The translations under genes were made by a program, and so were the position numbers. The notes beneath the pieces are model-generated. The model was not told the DNA's origin. It worked only from the letters and a program-made list of their open reading frames with translations, and searched no databases. Positions 1-6,053 of a stretch of 6,053 nt of DNA are shown piece after piece. The stretch comes from an uncultured Bacteroidota bacterium (GTDB taxonomy: Bacteria; Bacteroidota; Bacteroidia; Chitinophagales; Chitinophagaceae): contig CAIWKU010000552.1 of NCBI GenBank assembly GCA_903913355.1, positions 1-6,053 of the forward strand, read 5' to 3'. Positions within the stretch are counted from its first letter, which is position 1. Each line of letters starts with the position of its first letter.

Positions 1-1
1 C

Positions 2-2032
2 TTCTTTTTTTTGCTTGTCATTTCTCTTTTTTTCGTGGGAAGTATAGTAAACGCTCAGCCCGTGGATATCTGGAAAATCAGTGCCGATAAAATAGATCCA
101 TCAAACTATTATGGCATCACAGTTGCCAATGGCATGATTGGAATTGTATCCTCCCCCGAGCCGTTTAAAGTAAAAGATGTAGTGCTGGCAGGAGCTTATG
201 ACCTTTATGGGCGTGGAAGAGTAAGCAATTTCCTAAGAAGTTTTAACCTGCTGAATATGCAGTTAAATATTGATGGGAAATCCATCGGCGCTAACCAGGC
301 AAAAAATATGAAACAGGAACTGGATATGAAACATGCCAGTTTTACCACCAGTTTCGACTATGATGATAAAGCCAGTATTTCTTACACTTACTATTCACTC
401 AGGCAATTGCCTTTTACGGTATTGATGGATGTAAGCATTACTGCTAAAAAAGATATCGCATTGGGCTCTGCCAGTGTAATGGAAGCCCCTGATGCATTAA
501 AAGAAGTACAGAATTATTATAATGAAATTGACAGACCCCATGTGGTAATCAGCCTGCTCACTTCTTCTGCAAAAAGTCCAACAGGTAAATTACTGATGTG
601 CGCATCCAATACATTTCTCTTTAGTGAACCTCATGGCCAGGAGCCGAGGGTGATACACGAAATGTGGGATAATAATGTGCACCTGATGAAATTCAGCAAG
701 AGTCTAAAAGCGGGTGAAACCTATCATTTTTCTATAGCCGGATCTTCCATTACTTCAACGCAACATGATGACCCTTTGAACGAGGCAGAAAGAATGACCA
801 TTTTTGCCAAATTGGAAGGGAGGGAAAGATTGATCAGTTTCCATAATAAAGCCTGGGATGAATTATGGAAAAGTGATATTACTATTGAGGGTGATGACCA
901 GTCGCAACAGGATATTCATAGCATGCTTTACCACCTGTATTCTTTTGTTCGGGAAGGAACGGATATGAGTCCATCGCCTATGGGTTTAAGTGGTCTGGGT
1001 TATAATGGCCATGTATTCTGGGATACCGAATTGTGGATGTATCCGTCTATTCTGGTACTCCACCCCGAAATGGCCAAAAGTCTGGTGGAGTATCGATACC
1101 AACGCTTAACGGCTGCCAAAAGAAACGCGTTTAATCATGGATACAAAGGCGCTATGTTTCCATGGGAGAGTGCTGCCAGTGGAGTAGAAGAAACTCCGGT
1201 ATGGGCCCTGAGTGGTCCATTTGAACACCATATAACAGCCTGTGTAGGCATTGCCGCATGGAATTATTATTGTGTAACCCAGGATAAGAACTGGCTAAGA
1301 GAAAAAGGATGGCCAGTAATGAAAGAAACCGCAGATTTCTGGGCAAGCAGGGTAGAAAGAAACGGACCCGGTAAATTCGATATCAAAGATGTGGTAGCAG
1401 CAGACGAATGGGCCGAGAATGTAGACAATGATGCATGGACCAACGCGGCCGCCAAAGCCGTTCTTCAAAATGCTACAGAAGCAGCCAAATTACTGGGCAT
1501 TAGCCCGGATGCTGATTGGTTGTATGTAGCCAATAATATCCCTATTCTTAAAATGGACAACGGGGTTACCCGGGAACATGCATCTTTTAATGGGGAGGGG
1601 ATTAAACAGGCAGATGTCAACCTGTTGGCGTATCCTTTAAAAGAGATTACGGATGTAAAGCAGATCCGGAAAGACCTGGAATATTATGAAACAAGGGTGC
1701 CTAATGAAGGTACACCGGCTATGACACAGGCTATTTTTACCCTTTTATATGCCAGGCTGGGTGATGGAGAAAAAGCGTTTCATTTTTTCCAGGATGCTTA
1801 CTTGCCAAACCTGAACCCACCATTACGGGTGATTGCGGAAACCAAGGGAGGAACCAATCCTTATTTTGCCACGGGAGCAGGGGGTATATTGCAAAGTGTA
1901 CTAATGGGTTTTGGCGGAATTGAGATTACACCTCAGGGGATTACCCAGGTAAAATCTACCCTTCCCAAAAAATGGAAAAGCCTTACTATTACAGGTGTGG
2001 GACCCACAAAAAAAATATTTTCTGTGAAATAA
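2..2032 (+). CDS. Secreted GH65 glycoside hydrolase, kojibiose hydrolase-like (5'-partial)
   Basis: Probable inverting alpha-glucosidase of family GH65, exported to the periplasm or surface. The frame is open to the window edge and begins inside a hydrophobic signal peptide (FFFLLVISLFFVGSIVNA, then Gln), so the true start lies just upstream; the TTG at 11 is unlikely to be the start. Numbering from that TTG, an N-terminal beta-sandwich spans about 18-270 and an (alpha/alpha)6 barrel about 295-640. The barrel carries GH65 hallmarks: GYNGHVFWDTELWM (330-343), GYKGAMFPWESA (378-388) and DEWAENVDND (465-474). E466 matches the family general acid. E610, in the AETKGG segment before TGAGG, fits the second Glu that acts as base in the hydrolases and is absent from the phosphorylases. 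A C-terminal beta domain follows (ITPQGI onward). The secretion signal and the second Glu argue for a hydrolase over a phosphorylase. Substrate (kojibiose, branched dextran, or another alpha-glucoside) is inferred. Trehalase or protein-glucosylgalactosylhydroxylysine glucosidase-like activity are alternatives. Confidence 0.9.
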   Translation, partial: FFFLLVISLFFVGSIVNAQPVDIWKISADKIDPSNYYGITVANGMIGIVSSPEPFKVKDVVLAGAYDLYGRGRVSNFLRSFNLLNMQLNIDGKSIGANQAKNMKQELDMKHASFTTSFDYDDKASISYTYYSLRQLPFTVLMDVSITAKKDIALGSASVMEAPDALKEVQNYYNEIDRPHVVISLLTSSAKSPTGKLLMCASNTFLFSEPHGQEPRVIHEMWDNNVHLMKFSKSLKAGETYHFSIAGSSITSTQHDDPLNEAERMTIFAKLEGRERLISFHNKAWDELWKSDITIEGDDQSQQDIHSMLYHLYSFVREGTDMSPSPMGLSGLGYNGHVFWDTELWMYPSILVLHPEMAKSLVEYRYQRLTAAKRNAFNHGYKGAMFPWESAASGVEETPVWALSGPFEHHITACVGIAAWNYYCVTQDKNWLREKGWPVMKETADFWASRVERNGPGKFDIKDVVAADEWAENVDNDAWTNAAAKAVLQNATEAAKLLGISPDADWLYVANNIPILKMDNGVTREHASFNGEGIKQADVNLLAYPLKEITDVKQIRKDLEYYETRVPNEGTPAMTQAIFTLLYARLGDGEKAFHFFQDAYLPNLNPPLRVIAETKGGTNPYFATGAGGILQSVLMGFGGIEITPQGITQVKSTLPKKWKSLTITGVGPTKKIFSVK

Positions 2033-2060
2033 TAATGTGTTATTTTCACATAACGTGAAA
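2023..2060 (+). promoter_or_regulatory. Two mutually exclusive hairpins at the GH65/small-protein junction
   Basis: TGTGAAATAA at 2023-2032, which includes the GH65 stop codon, pairs with TTATTTTCACA at 2040-2050 across a 7-base loop; about 10 base pairs form with one bulged T. The TTTCAC at 2044-2049 can instead pair with GTGAAA at 2055-2060 across a 5-base loop. The two structures cannot coexist. The second would bury the GTG start at 2055. No T-tract follows, so this is not a standard terminator. A role in translational coupling or in protecting the 3' end of the mRNA is possible but purely inferred; the pairing itself is visible in the sequence. Confidence 0.4.
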
Positions 2061-2618
2061 CGACTTGCTTCCATATTGCTATTGGGAATTCTCCTCTTTA
2101 ATTGGGGTGGATATCGTTTACTCACCAATTATTTTGAAAATAATGCTGAGTTGCAAATGCAGGCCGTGCTGGATAAAAACCAGTACAACGAATCAGACCT
2201 GATTCGAATTAAAGTGCCTGCCAGCCTGCCTTACGGAAGTAGTTCTGAACAATTTGAAAGAGTAGAAGGAAATATTGATATTAATGGCGTGAACTATACC
2301 TATGTAAAACGCCGTTTTTACCAGGATTCTCTTGAACTACTTTGTATCCCGAATATTGCCCGCACAGGTATCAATAATGCGCGCGATGAATTCGCAAAAC
2401 TGGCTAATGATTTTGTTAACTATAACTCTTCTTCCAAAAAAGCTCCGTCACATCACGCTCATTCAGCAAAATTCTCAGTGCAGGATTTTACGGACGACCA
2501 TCATTTCTTTTCTTGGCAGTTTGGGAATACTGATCTGTCCGGAAACCACAGCATGAAGGTCTTTGCTGAGCTGAAGTCTGAATACCTGAGCCGTTTGGAT
2601 AAACCACCACAAGCCTAA
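2055..2618 (+). CDS. Small membrane-anchored protein of unknown function
   Basis: Function not recognised. The protein would be 187 residues from GTG at 2055. An alternative GTG at 2037, only 4 bases after the GH65 stop, adds six residues (MLFSHN). I prefer 2055 because it gives a normal export n-region (Met-Lys-Arg) directly before a hydrophobic segment, LASILLLGILLFNWGGY (4-20). No lipobox or clear cleavage site is seen, so an uncleaved anchor with a periplasmic domain is likely. The body is polar and mixed alpha/beta: KNQYNESDLIRIKVP near 41-55, INGVNYTYVKRR near 76-87, then CIPN (97-100) and a helical RTGINNARDEF segment (103-113). The C-terminal third is His-rich (HHAH 133-136, HH 149-150), which may hint at metal binding. 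From memory the N-terminal pattern resembles a conserved Bacteroidota family of hypothetical proteins, but I cannot name a domain. It may be cotranscribed with GH65. Confidence 0.72.
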   Translation: MKRLASILLLGILLFNWGGYRLLTNYFENNAELQMQAVLDKNQYNESDLIRIKVPASLPYGSSSEQFERVEGNIDINGVNYTYVKRRFYQDSLELLCIPNIARTGINNARDEFAKLANDFVNYNSSSKKAPSHHAHSAKFSVQDFTDDHHFFSWQFGNTDLSGNHSMKVFAELKSEYLSRLDKPPQA

Positions 2619-2689
2619 GAGTGGTTAATTAAGCAATTCTTTATTTTCTTTTCGTACAATTTTATTCGTCTCTCATCAATTTTAGCAAT

Positions 2690-4015
2690 ATGAAAAGGCT
2701 CAGCATGGGTCTTTGTGTTGTTATATGTTTGTTCTCATGTCGTAGTAACAATGAATACAAAACATATCTCCACAATCCGGAATTATTCAGTCAGGCAGTA
2801 CATCAGTTAAATACAGTGGTAATGGGAAATAATTTTCCCCCAATGGTAGCTGCACGTAATTATAGTTATGCAGCCATTGCAGCCTATGAAGTAATTGTGT
2901 CTGGATATCCTGCACAATACCAATCACTGGTAGGACAATTACATGGTTTTACGAAAGTTTCTTTGCCTGCAGCCAACCCATCAGCCGATATTGAACTGGC
3001 AGCATTACTGGCCTATATGAAAGTAGGAGAAGCCGTTACTTTCCCGGAAGGCAGTATGCAAACCTATAAAGACAGCATTTTACAGGAAGCACGTAGTAAA
3101 GGTCTTCCTTCAGAAGTGGAAAAAGCATCTCAGGTATTGGCTGATAGTGTGTCAGCTTCTATTATACGCTGGAGTAAAAAAGATAATTACCTGGAAACAC
3201 GTGGAGCAGATAAATATACGGTGAAAGATATACCCGGTAGATGGATACCCACACCGCCATTATATGCTTCAGCCGCTGAACCACATTGGAAAGAGATCAG
3301 GACCATGGTAATTGATAGTGCCAGTATTTTTGCGCCGCCACCACCTCCGGATTTTAATATTACAGATAAGAATAGTAAATATTATCATGAAGTAATGGCC
3401 ATTAAAAATGCCGTTGACAGTTTAACTCCGGAACAAAGACATATGGCAGAATTCTGGGATGATAATCCCTTCAAAATGAATGTTACGGGTCATGTGATGT
3501 TTGGAAGTAAAAAATTCTCACCCTCAGGCCACTGGATGAGTGTGATTGGAATTGCTGCCAAACAAGCGAAAGCAGATTACGCTACTACTGTATGTGCTTT
3601 TGCTAAAACCAGTATTGCCTTATTTGATGCATTTATACAATGCTGGTATGTAAAGTATACATACAATACAGTACGACCTGAAACAGTAATCAATAAATAT
3701 ATTGATATGAATTGGCGTCCCTATCTGCAGACGCCTGCATTCCCCGAATATACCTGTGGACATTCCACCATCTCAGCATCAGCCGCAGAAGCATTAACCA
3801 ATATGTTTGGTGATAATTTTGCTTATACCGATTCCACAGAACTGGAATTTGGTATCAAAAATCGCTCATTCAAATCTTTTAGAGATGCTGCGCTTGAGAA
3901 TAACTGGGCCCGTTTTTATGGGGGATTGCATTTTCATAATTCCTGTATCATCAGCACGGAAATTGGTAAGCAGGTAGGCGACCTGGTTGTTGATCGCTTA
4001 CACATGAAAAAGTAA
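2690..4015 (+). CDS. Vanadium-dependent haloperoxidase / PAP2-superfamily lipoprotein
   Basis: Member of the vanadium haloperoxidase / type 2 phosphatidic acid phosphatase superfamily, either oxidising halides with H2O2 or hydrolysing phosphate esters. The first 17 residues form a lipoprotein signal with lipobox LFSC (Cys17), followed by a polar linker, so it is tethered to a membrane. The 441-residue length fits bacterial haloperoxidase-like proteins rather than short PAP2 enzymes. The all-helical C-terminal core carries the vanadate pocket: K322-x6-R329-P, TCGH (355-358) in the place of PSGH, and R408-x5-H414. Aligned on these to the Curvularia chloroperoxidase, W319 and F351 fall at the positions of Trp350 and Phe397, a chloroperoxidase-like rather than bromoperoxidase-like pocket. 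The pocket Ser is replaced by Cys356. The Asp often found just after the last His is absent (HFHNS). The ATG at 2690 gives a positively charged n-region; ATG at 2705 would remove it. Likely first gene of a unit with the two downstream barrels. Haloperoxidase versus phosphatase cannot be decided from sequence. Confidence 0.87.
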   Translation: MKRLSMGLCVVICLFSCRSNNEYKTYLHNPELFSQAVHQLNTVVMGNNFPPMVAARNYSYAAIAAYEVIVSGYPAQYQSLVGQLHGFTKVSLPAANPSADIELAALLAYMKVGEAVTFPEGSMQTYKDSILQEARSKGLPSEVEKASQVLADSVSASIIRWSKKDNYLETRGADKYTVKDIPGRWIPTPPLYASAAEPHWKEIRTMVIDSASIFAPPPPPDFNITDKNSKYYHEVMAIKNAVDSLTPEQRHMAEFWDDNPFKMNVTGHVMFGSKKFSPSGHWMSVIGIAAKQAKADYATTVCAFAKTSIALFDAFIQCWYVKYTYNTVRPETVINKYIDMNWRPYLQTPAFPEYTCGHSTISASAAEALTNMFGDNFAYTDSTELEFGIKNRSFKSFRDAALENNWARFYGGLHFHNSCIISTEIGKQVGDLVVDRLHMKK

Positions 4016-4053
4016 GTAACAAGGCTTACGAACACATTACTAATTATTAAAAA

Positions 4054-4066
4054 AAATTAAATGAAA
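4054..4066 (+). promoter_or_regulatory. A/T-rich translation start region of the first barrel gene
   Basis: An eight-A run at 4049-4056 followed by TTAA leads straight into the ATG at 4061, with an in-frame TAA at 4058-4060 that fixes the start. There is no GGAGG-type Shine-Dalgarno, as is usual in Bacteroidota. The 13-mer AAATTAAATGAAA recurs exactly at the next gene (5173-5185). Confidence 0.5.
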
Positions 4067-5128
4067 ACTTTCATAAGCTTCCTTATTGTCATGCTATGTC
4101 TACACCAAAATGCAGAGTCGCAGGGGTGTGTAGCTATTCGTAGTATGGGTGGTTATTGTACAGCGCCACATGCTGATAGTAGTAAATGGCAGGTCAGTAT
4201 TAATAATCGGTACTTCAAATCTTTTCGTCATTTTATTGGCACAGTTGAACAAAAGCAAAGACAAACATTGGGTAATGAAGTCATTAATCACCAGTTCACT
4301 TCTGATATTAATATTACCCATAAACTCAATGCCAGATGGTCATACATGATCGATCTCCCTATTGAGGCCAACTCTCGTTCTTCTTTGTATGAACACAATA
4401 ATCTTGGCAGGTTTACCACGCATTCATTTGGATTGGGCGATATGCGTGTGGCATTATATAGCTGGCTAAAGAACCCGGAGAAAATGCCTAAGTTCAATGT
4501 GCAACTGGGTCTGGGTATTAAATTTGCTACTGGTAATTATAATGTACAGGATTATTTTCACCTCACAGATTCTACTACACGTCTTGGACCGGTTGATCAA
4601 TCGATTCAATTGGGTGATGGTGGAACGGGCCTGACGTTTGAATTAAATACCTTTTATAATCTCTCCGAACGAATCAATTTCTATGGTAATTTTTACTATC
4701 TCAGTAATCCGCAGGAGCAAAATGGCGTATCTACTACCAGAGGAGGTGTTGCTTCTGCCAGCAGCATTGCAAATGGAAGTAATGTAATGAGTGTACCCGA
4801 TCAGTTTATGTTCAGGGCTGGGATGAATTACCTGGCAAATAAATTTACTTTTTCAGCAGGTATCCGGGAAGAATGTTTACCTCCCAAAGACCTGATTGGT
4901 GGAAGCGGTGGTTTCAGAAGACCAGCTTATATTATTTCTGCTGAACCAGGTATTACTTATTCAATCGGGAAAGTAAATATTTATGCGTATGTGCCTGTTG
5001 CACTAGTAAGGAACCGAACACAAAGTGTTCCGGATCAGATTAGCACAGCACTTACCGGCAAGTACACACAGGGTGACGCAGCTTTTGCAGACTATGCAGT
5101 TAATATTGGCATTTCCTGCCGGTTTTAA
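4061..5128 (+). CDS. Outer-membrane beta-barrel protein, putative channel or transporter
   Basis: A complete 355-residue exported protein with a signal peptide (1-20, cleavage predicted as ES|Q). The mature part is built of alternating polar/hydrophobic strands with aromatic girdle residues and ends in Phe (GISCRF), the usual signal for outer-membrane insertion by the BAM machinery. Strand-like segments include WQVSINNRYF (43-52), RWSYMIDLPI (92-101), FNVQLGLGIKFATG (145-158), RINFYGNFYYLS (204-215), FTFSAGIRE (262-270) and VNIYAYVPVALV (305-316). Probable conserved loop signatures are PVDQSIQLGDGG (177-188), DLIGGSGGFRRPAY (277-290) and GDAAFADY (338-345). It loosely resembles the phenol-degradation MetA-like outer-membrane channels, but that assignment is tentative. 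Two cysteines, C23 and C33, sit at the start of the mature chain. It lies 45 bases after the haloperoxidase gene and 51 before another barrel gene, suggesting cotranscription. Outer-membrane location is well supported; cargo is unknown. Confidence 0.85.
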   Translation: MKTFISFLIVMLCLHQNAESQGCVAIRSMGGYCTAPHADSSKWQVSINNRYFKSFRHFIGTVEQKQRQTLGNEVINHQFTSDINITHKLNARWSYMIDLPIEANSRSSLYEHNNLGRFTTHSFGLGDMRVALYSWLKNPEKMPKFNVQLGLGIKFATGNYNVQDYFHLTDSTTRLGPVDQSIQLGDGGTGLTFELNTFYNLSERINFYGNFYYLSNPQEQNGVSTTRGGVASASSIANGSNVMSVPDQFMFRAGMNYLANKFTFSAGIREECLPPKDLIGGSGGFRRPAYIISAEPGITYSIGKVNIYAYVPVALVRNRTQSVPDQISTALTGKYTQGDAAFADYAVNIGISCRF

Positions 5129-5129
5129 C

Positions 5130-5146
5130 AAATGCAGAAAATGCAG
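5130..5146 (+). repeat. Tandem pair of AAATGCAG
   Basis: AAATGCAG occurs at 5130-5137 and 5139-5146, a 9-base period, in the short gap between the two barrel genes. It lies inside a 15-codon reading frame (ATG 5132, TAA 5177-5179) that ends immediately before the next gene's ATG. It is too short to assign a role and may be chance. Confidence 0.3.
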
Positions 5147-5172
5147 GTATTTAAAACGATTCACTCAAAAAG

Positions 5173-5185
5173 AAATTAAATGAAA
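5173..5185 (+). promoter_or_regulatory. A/T-rich translation start region of the second barrel gene
   Basis: AAATTAAATGAAA is identical to the sequence around the start of the preceding gene (4054-4066). An in-frame TAA at 5177-5179 abuts the ATG at 5180 and rules out a start further upstream. The match supports similar initiation efficiency for the two barrel genes. Confidence 0.45.
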
Positions 5186-6053
5186 CTTCAAATAGGTAAG
5201 CCATACACATGGCTAATAGTCATCTTATGTTTAACAGGTGGCCATGAATCACTATTCGCTCAAACCGATGCTGATGCCATCATGATGGCAAAGAACAATT
5301 ATTGTTCGGGTATCATGTACGGCAGTAGTCAATGGGATCATTATTGGGAAGGTACCCTGAAAAGAAATAACCTCAACCTGGGAACTGTGTCCACACAAAT
5401 GGTAAGTTATATGGGCAACTATGGTCTGTCTGATAAACTGAATGTAATGTTTGGTCTTCCCTATATTTCCACAAAAGCAAGTGCCGGAACCCTGCATGGT
5501 CAACAGGGGTTACAGGATCTTTCTGTATGGGTAAAATGGATGCCCTATGAAAAAAAGCTGGGTAAGGGAACCTTATCCTTATATGGTATTGGCGGGTATT
5601 CTTTACCAGTCAGCAATTATATCGCAGATTTTTTACCATTATCCATTGGTCTGCATACTCAAAATCTTTCCCTAAGAGCCATGGCCGATTATCAGGTAGG
5701 TAATTTATTTGCCACAGTTTCAGGAACCTATATTGCACGAAGTAATATTACGATTGACAGAACTTCCTATTATACTACTTCGCTCCATCTTACTAACCAG
5801 GTAGATATGCCAGATGCTTCATCCTATAGTGTCCGTGCAGGGTATCGAAGTGATCGCCTAATTGCTGAAGCTATTTTTGAGAGATGGATTACCAATGGTG
5901 GCTTTGATATTACACGAAATAATATGCCCTTCCCCAGTAACCGGATGAATTCATCTACACTGGGCGTAAATATTAAGTACACGGTAAAAGCCATCAAAGG
6001 ATTATCATTAATAGGGGGTGGAAATTATACTTTGGCTGGTAGAAATGTAGGAC
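5180..6053 (+). CDS. Second exported outer-membrane barrel-like protein (3'-partial)
   Basis: Open from ATG 5180 to the window end, giving 291 residues with no stop. A signal peptide covers 1-27 (hydrophobic WLIVILCLTG core, cleavage predicted as LFA|Q). The mature part has repeated amphipathic strands typical of an outer-membrane barrel: LNLGTVSTQMVSYMG (65-79), LNVMFGLPYIST (87-98), DLSVWVKWMPY (113-123), TLSLYGIGGYSLP (131-143), LFATVSGTYIA (176-186), YSVRAGYRS (216-224) and STLGVNIKYTVK (259-270). The phrase LHGQQGLQDLSVWVKW (105-120) resembles the conserved strand-turn that precedes the middle of MetA-like channels, but no specific family is recognised. A short pre-barrel segment contains KNNYCSGIMYGSSQW (38-52). 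I see no obvious sequence similarity to the preceding barrel, so it is not a simple tandem duplicate. Position 51 bases downstream with a matching start context suggests joint expression with the haloperoxidase and first barrel. Function is unknown; export and beta-barrel character are well supported. Confidence 0.8.
   Translation, partial: MKLQIGKPYTWLIVILCLTGGHESLFAQTDADAIMMAKNNYCSGIMYGSSQWDHYWEGTLKRNNLNLGTVSTQMVSYMGNYGLSDKLNVMFGLPYISTKASAGTLHGQQGLQDLSVWVKWMPYEKKLGKGTLSLYGIGGYSLPVSNYIADFLPLSIGLHTQNLSLRAMADYQVGNLFATVSGTYIARSNITIDRTSYYTTSLHLTNQVDMPDASSYSVRAGYRSDRLIAEAIFERWITNGGFDITRNNMPFPSNRMNSSTLGVNIKYTVKAIKGLSLIGGGNYTLAGRNVG

Noticed and set aside
11..13. TTG at 11 as the GH65 start codon
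   Set aside because: The frame is open upstream to the window edge and the codons before it encode Phe residues that continue the signal-peptide core, so the real start is outside the window.
1152..1455. Two overlapping reverse-strand open frames inside the GH65 gene
   Set aside because: They lie opposite the most conserved GH65 catalytic region and show no recognisable protein features, so they are shadows of the real coding strand.
2332..2556. A 74-residue + strand open frame inside the small anchored protein gene
   Set aside because: It is in another frame of a gene with a credible export signal, and its product has no recognisable domain or start context.
2619..2689. Promoter or terminator in the gap before the haloperoxidase gene
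   Set aside because: The gap is pyrimidine-rich and includes a TTAATTAA palindrome, but it contains no TTG element paired with a good TAnnTTTG box and no stable hairpin. A promoter here is plausible from the layout but not visible.
3521..3532. A textbook PSGH motif (residues 278-281 of the haloperoxidase-like protein)
   Set aside because: It lies before the Lys-x6-Arg-Pro motif, whereas the vanadate-binding PSGH must come after it. The TCGH at 355-358 has the right order and spacing, so this PSGH is a look-alike.
4012..4029. GTAAG/CTTAC inverted repeat after the haloperoxidase stop as a terminator
   Set aside because: The stem is only 5 base pairs with an 8-base loop and no T-tract follows, so it does not support a transcription end between the haloperoxidase and the barrel.
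5252..5503. Reverse-strand 83-residue open frame
   Set aside because: It is antisense to the second barrel gene, whose + strand frame has a signal peptide, strand pattern and A/T-rich start; the reverse frame has none of these.

Overview
The window comes from the chromosome of a member of the Bacteroidota, most probably a Sphingobacteriia/Chitinophagia-type organism. This rests on an AT-rich composition, signal peptides whose predicted cleavage sites are followed directly by Gln (NA|Q, ES|Q, FA|Q), A/T-rich translation starts without Shine-Dalgarno sequences, and the protein families present. The taxonomic call is an inference from these features, not from a database match.

All genes lie on the + strand and are tightly packed; no gap between genes exceeds about 75 bases. 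(1) Positions 2-2032 hold a secreted GH65 glycoside hydrolase, truncated at its 5' end by the window edge, that resembles the kojibiose hydrolase / alpha-1,2-glucosidase branch. (2) Positions 2055-2618 hold a small membrane-anchored protein of unknown function, following the GH65 gene after a short segment that can form two mutually exclusive hairpins. (3) Positions 2690-4015 hold a lipoprotein of the vanadium-dependent haloperoxidase / PAP2 superfamily with nearly all vanadate-pocket residues, except a Cys in place of the usual Ser. (4) Positions 4061-5128 hold a complete outer-membrane beta-barrel protein. (5) From 5180 to the window end is a second, different outer-membrane barrel-like protein, truncated at its 3' end.

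Genes 3-5 are separated by 45 and 51 bases with no terminator between them, and genes 4 and 5 share almost the same sequence around their starts, so they look like one transcription unit: a surface- or periplasm-facing oxidase/phosphatase lipoprotein plus two barrels. The GH65 gene may be the tail of an alpha-glucan utilization locus that lies outside the window. Whether the small protein (2) belongs to the GH65 unit or to the haloperoxidase unit is not settled by the sequence.

No tRNA, rRNA, CRISPR array, insertion sequence or convincing rho-independent terminator was seen. The most interesting points are the haloperoxidase-barrel-barrel cluster, the Ser-to-Cys change in the vanadate pocket, and the alternative hairpins at 2023-2060.
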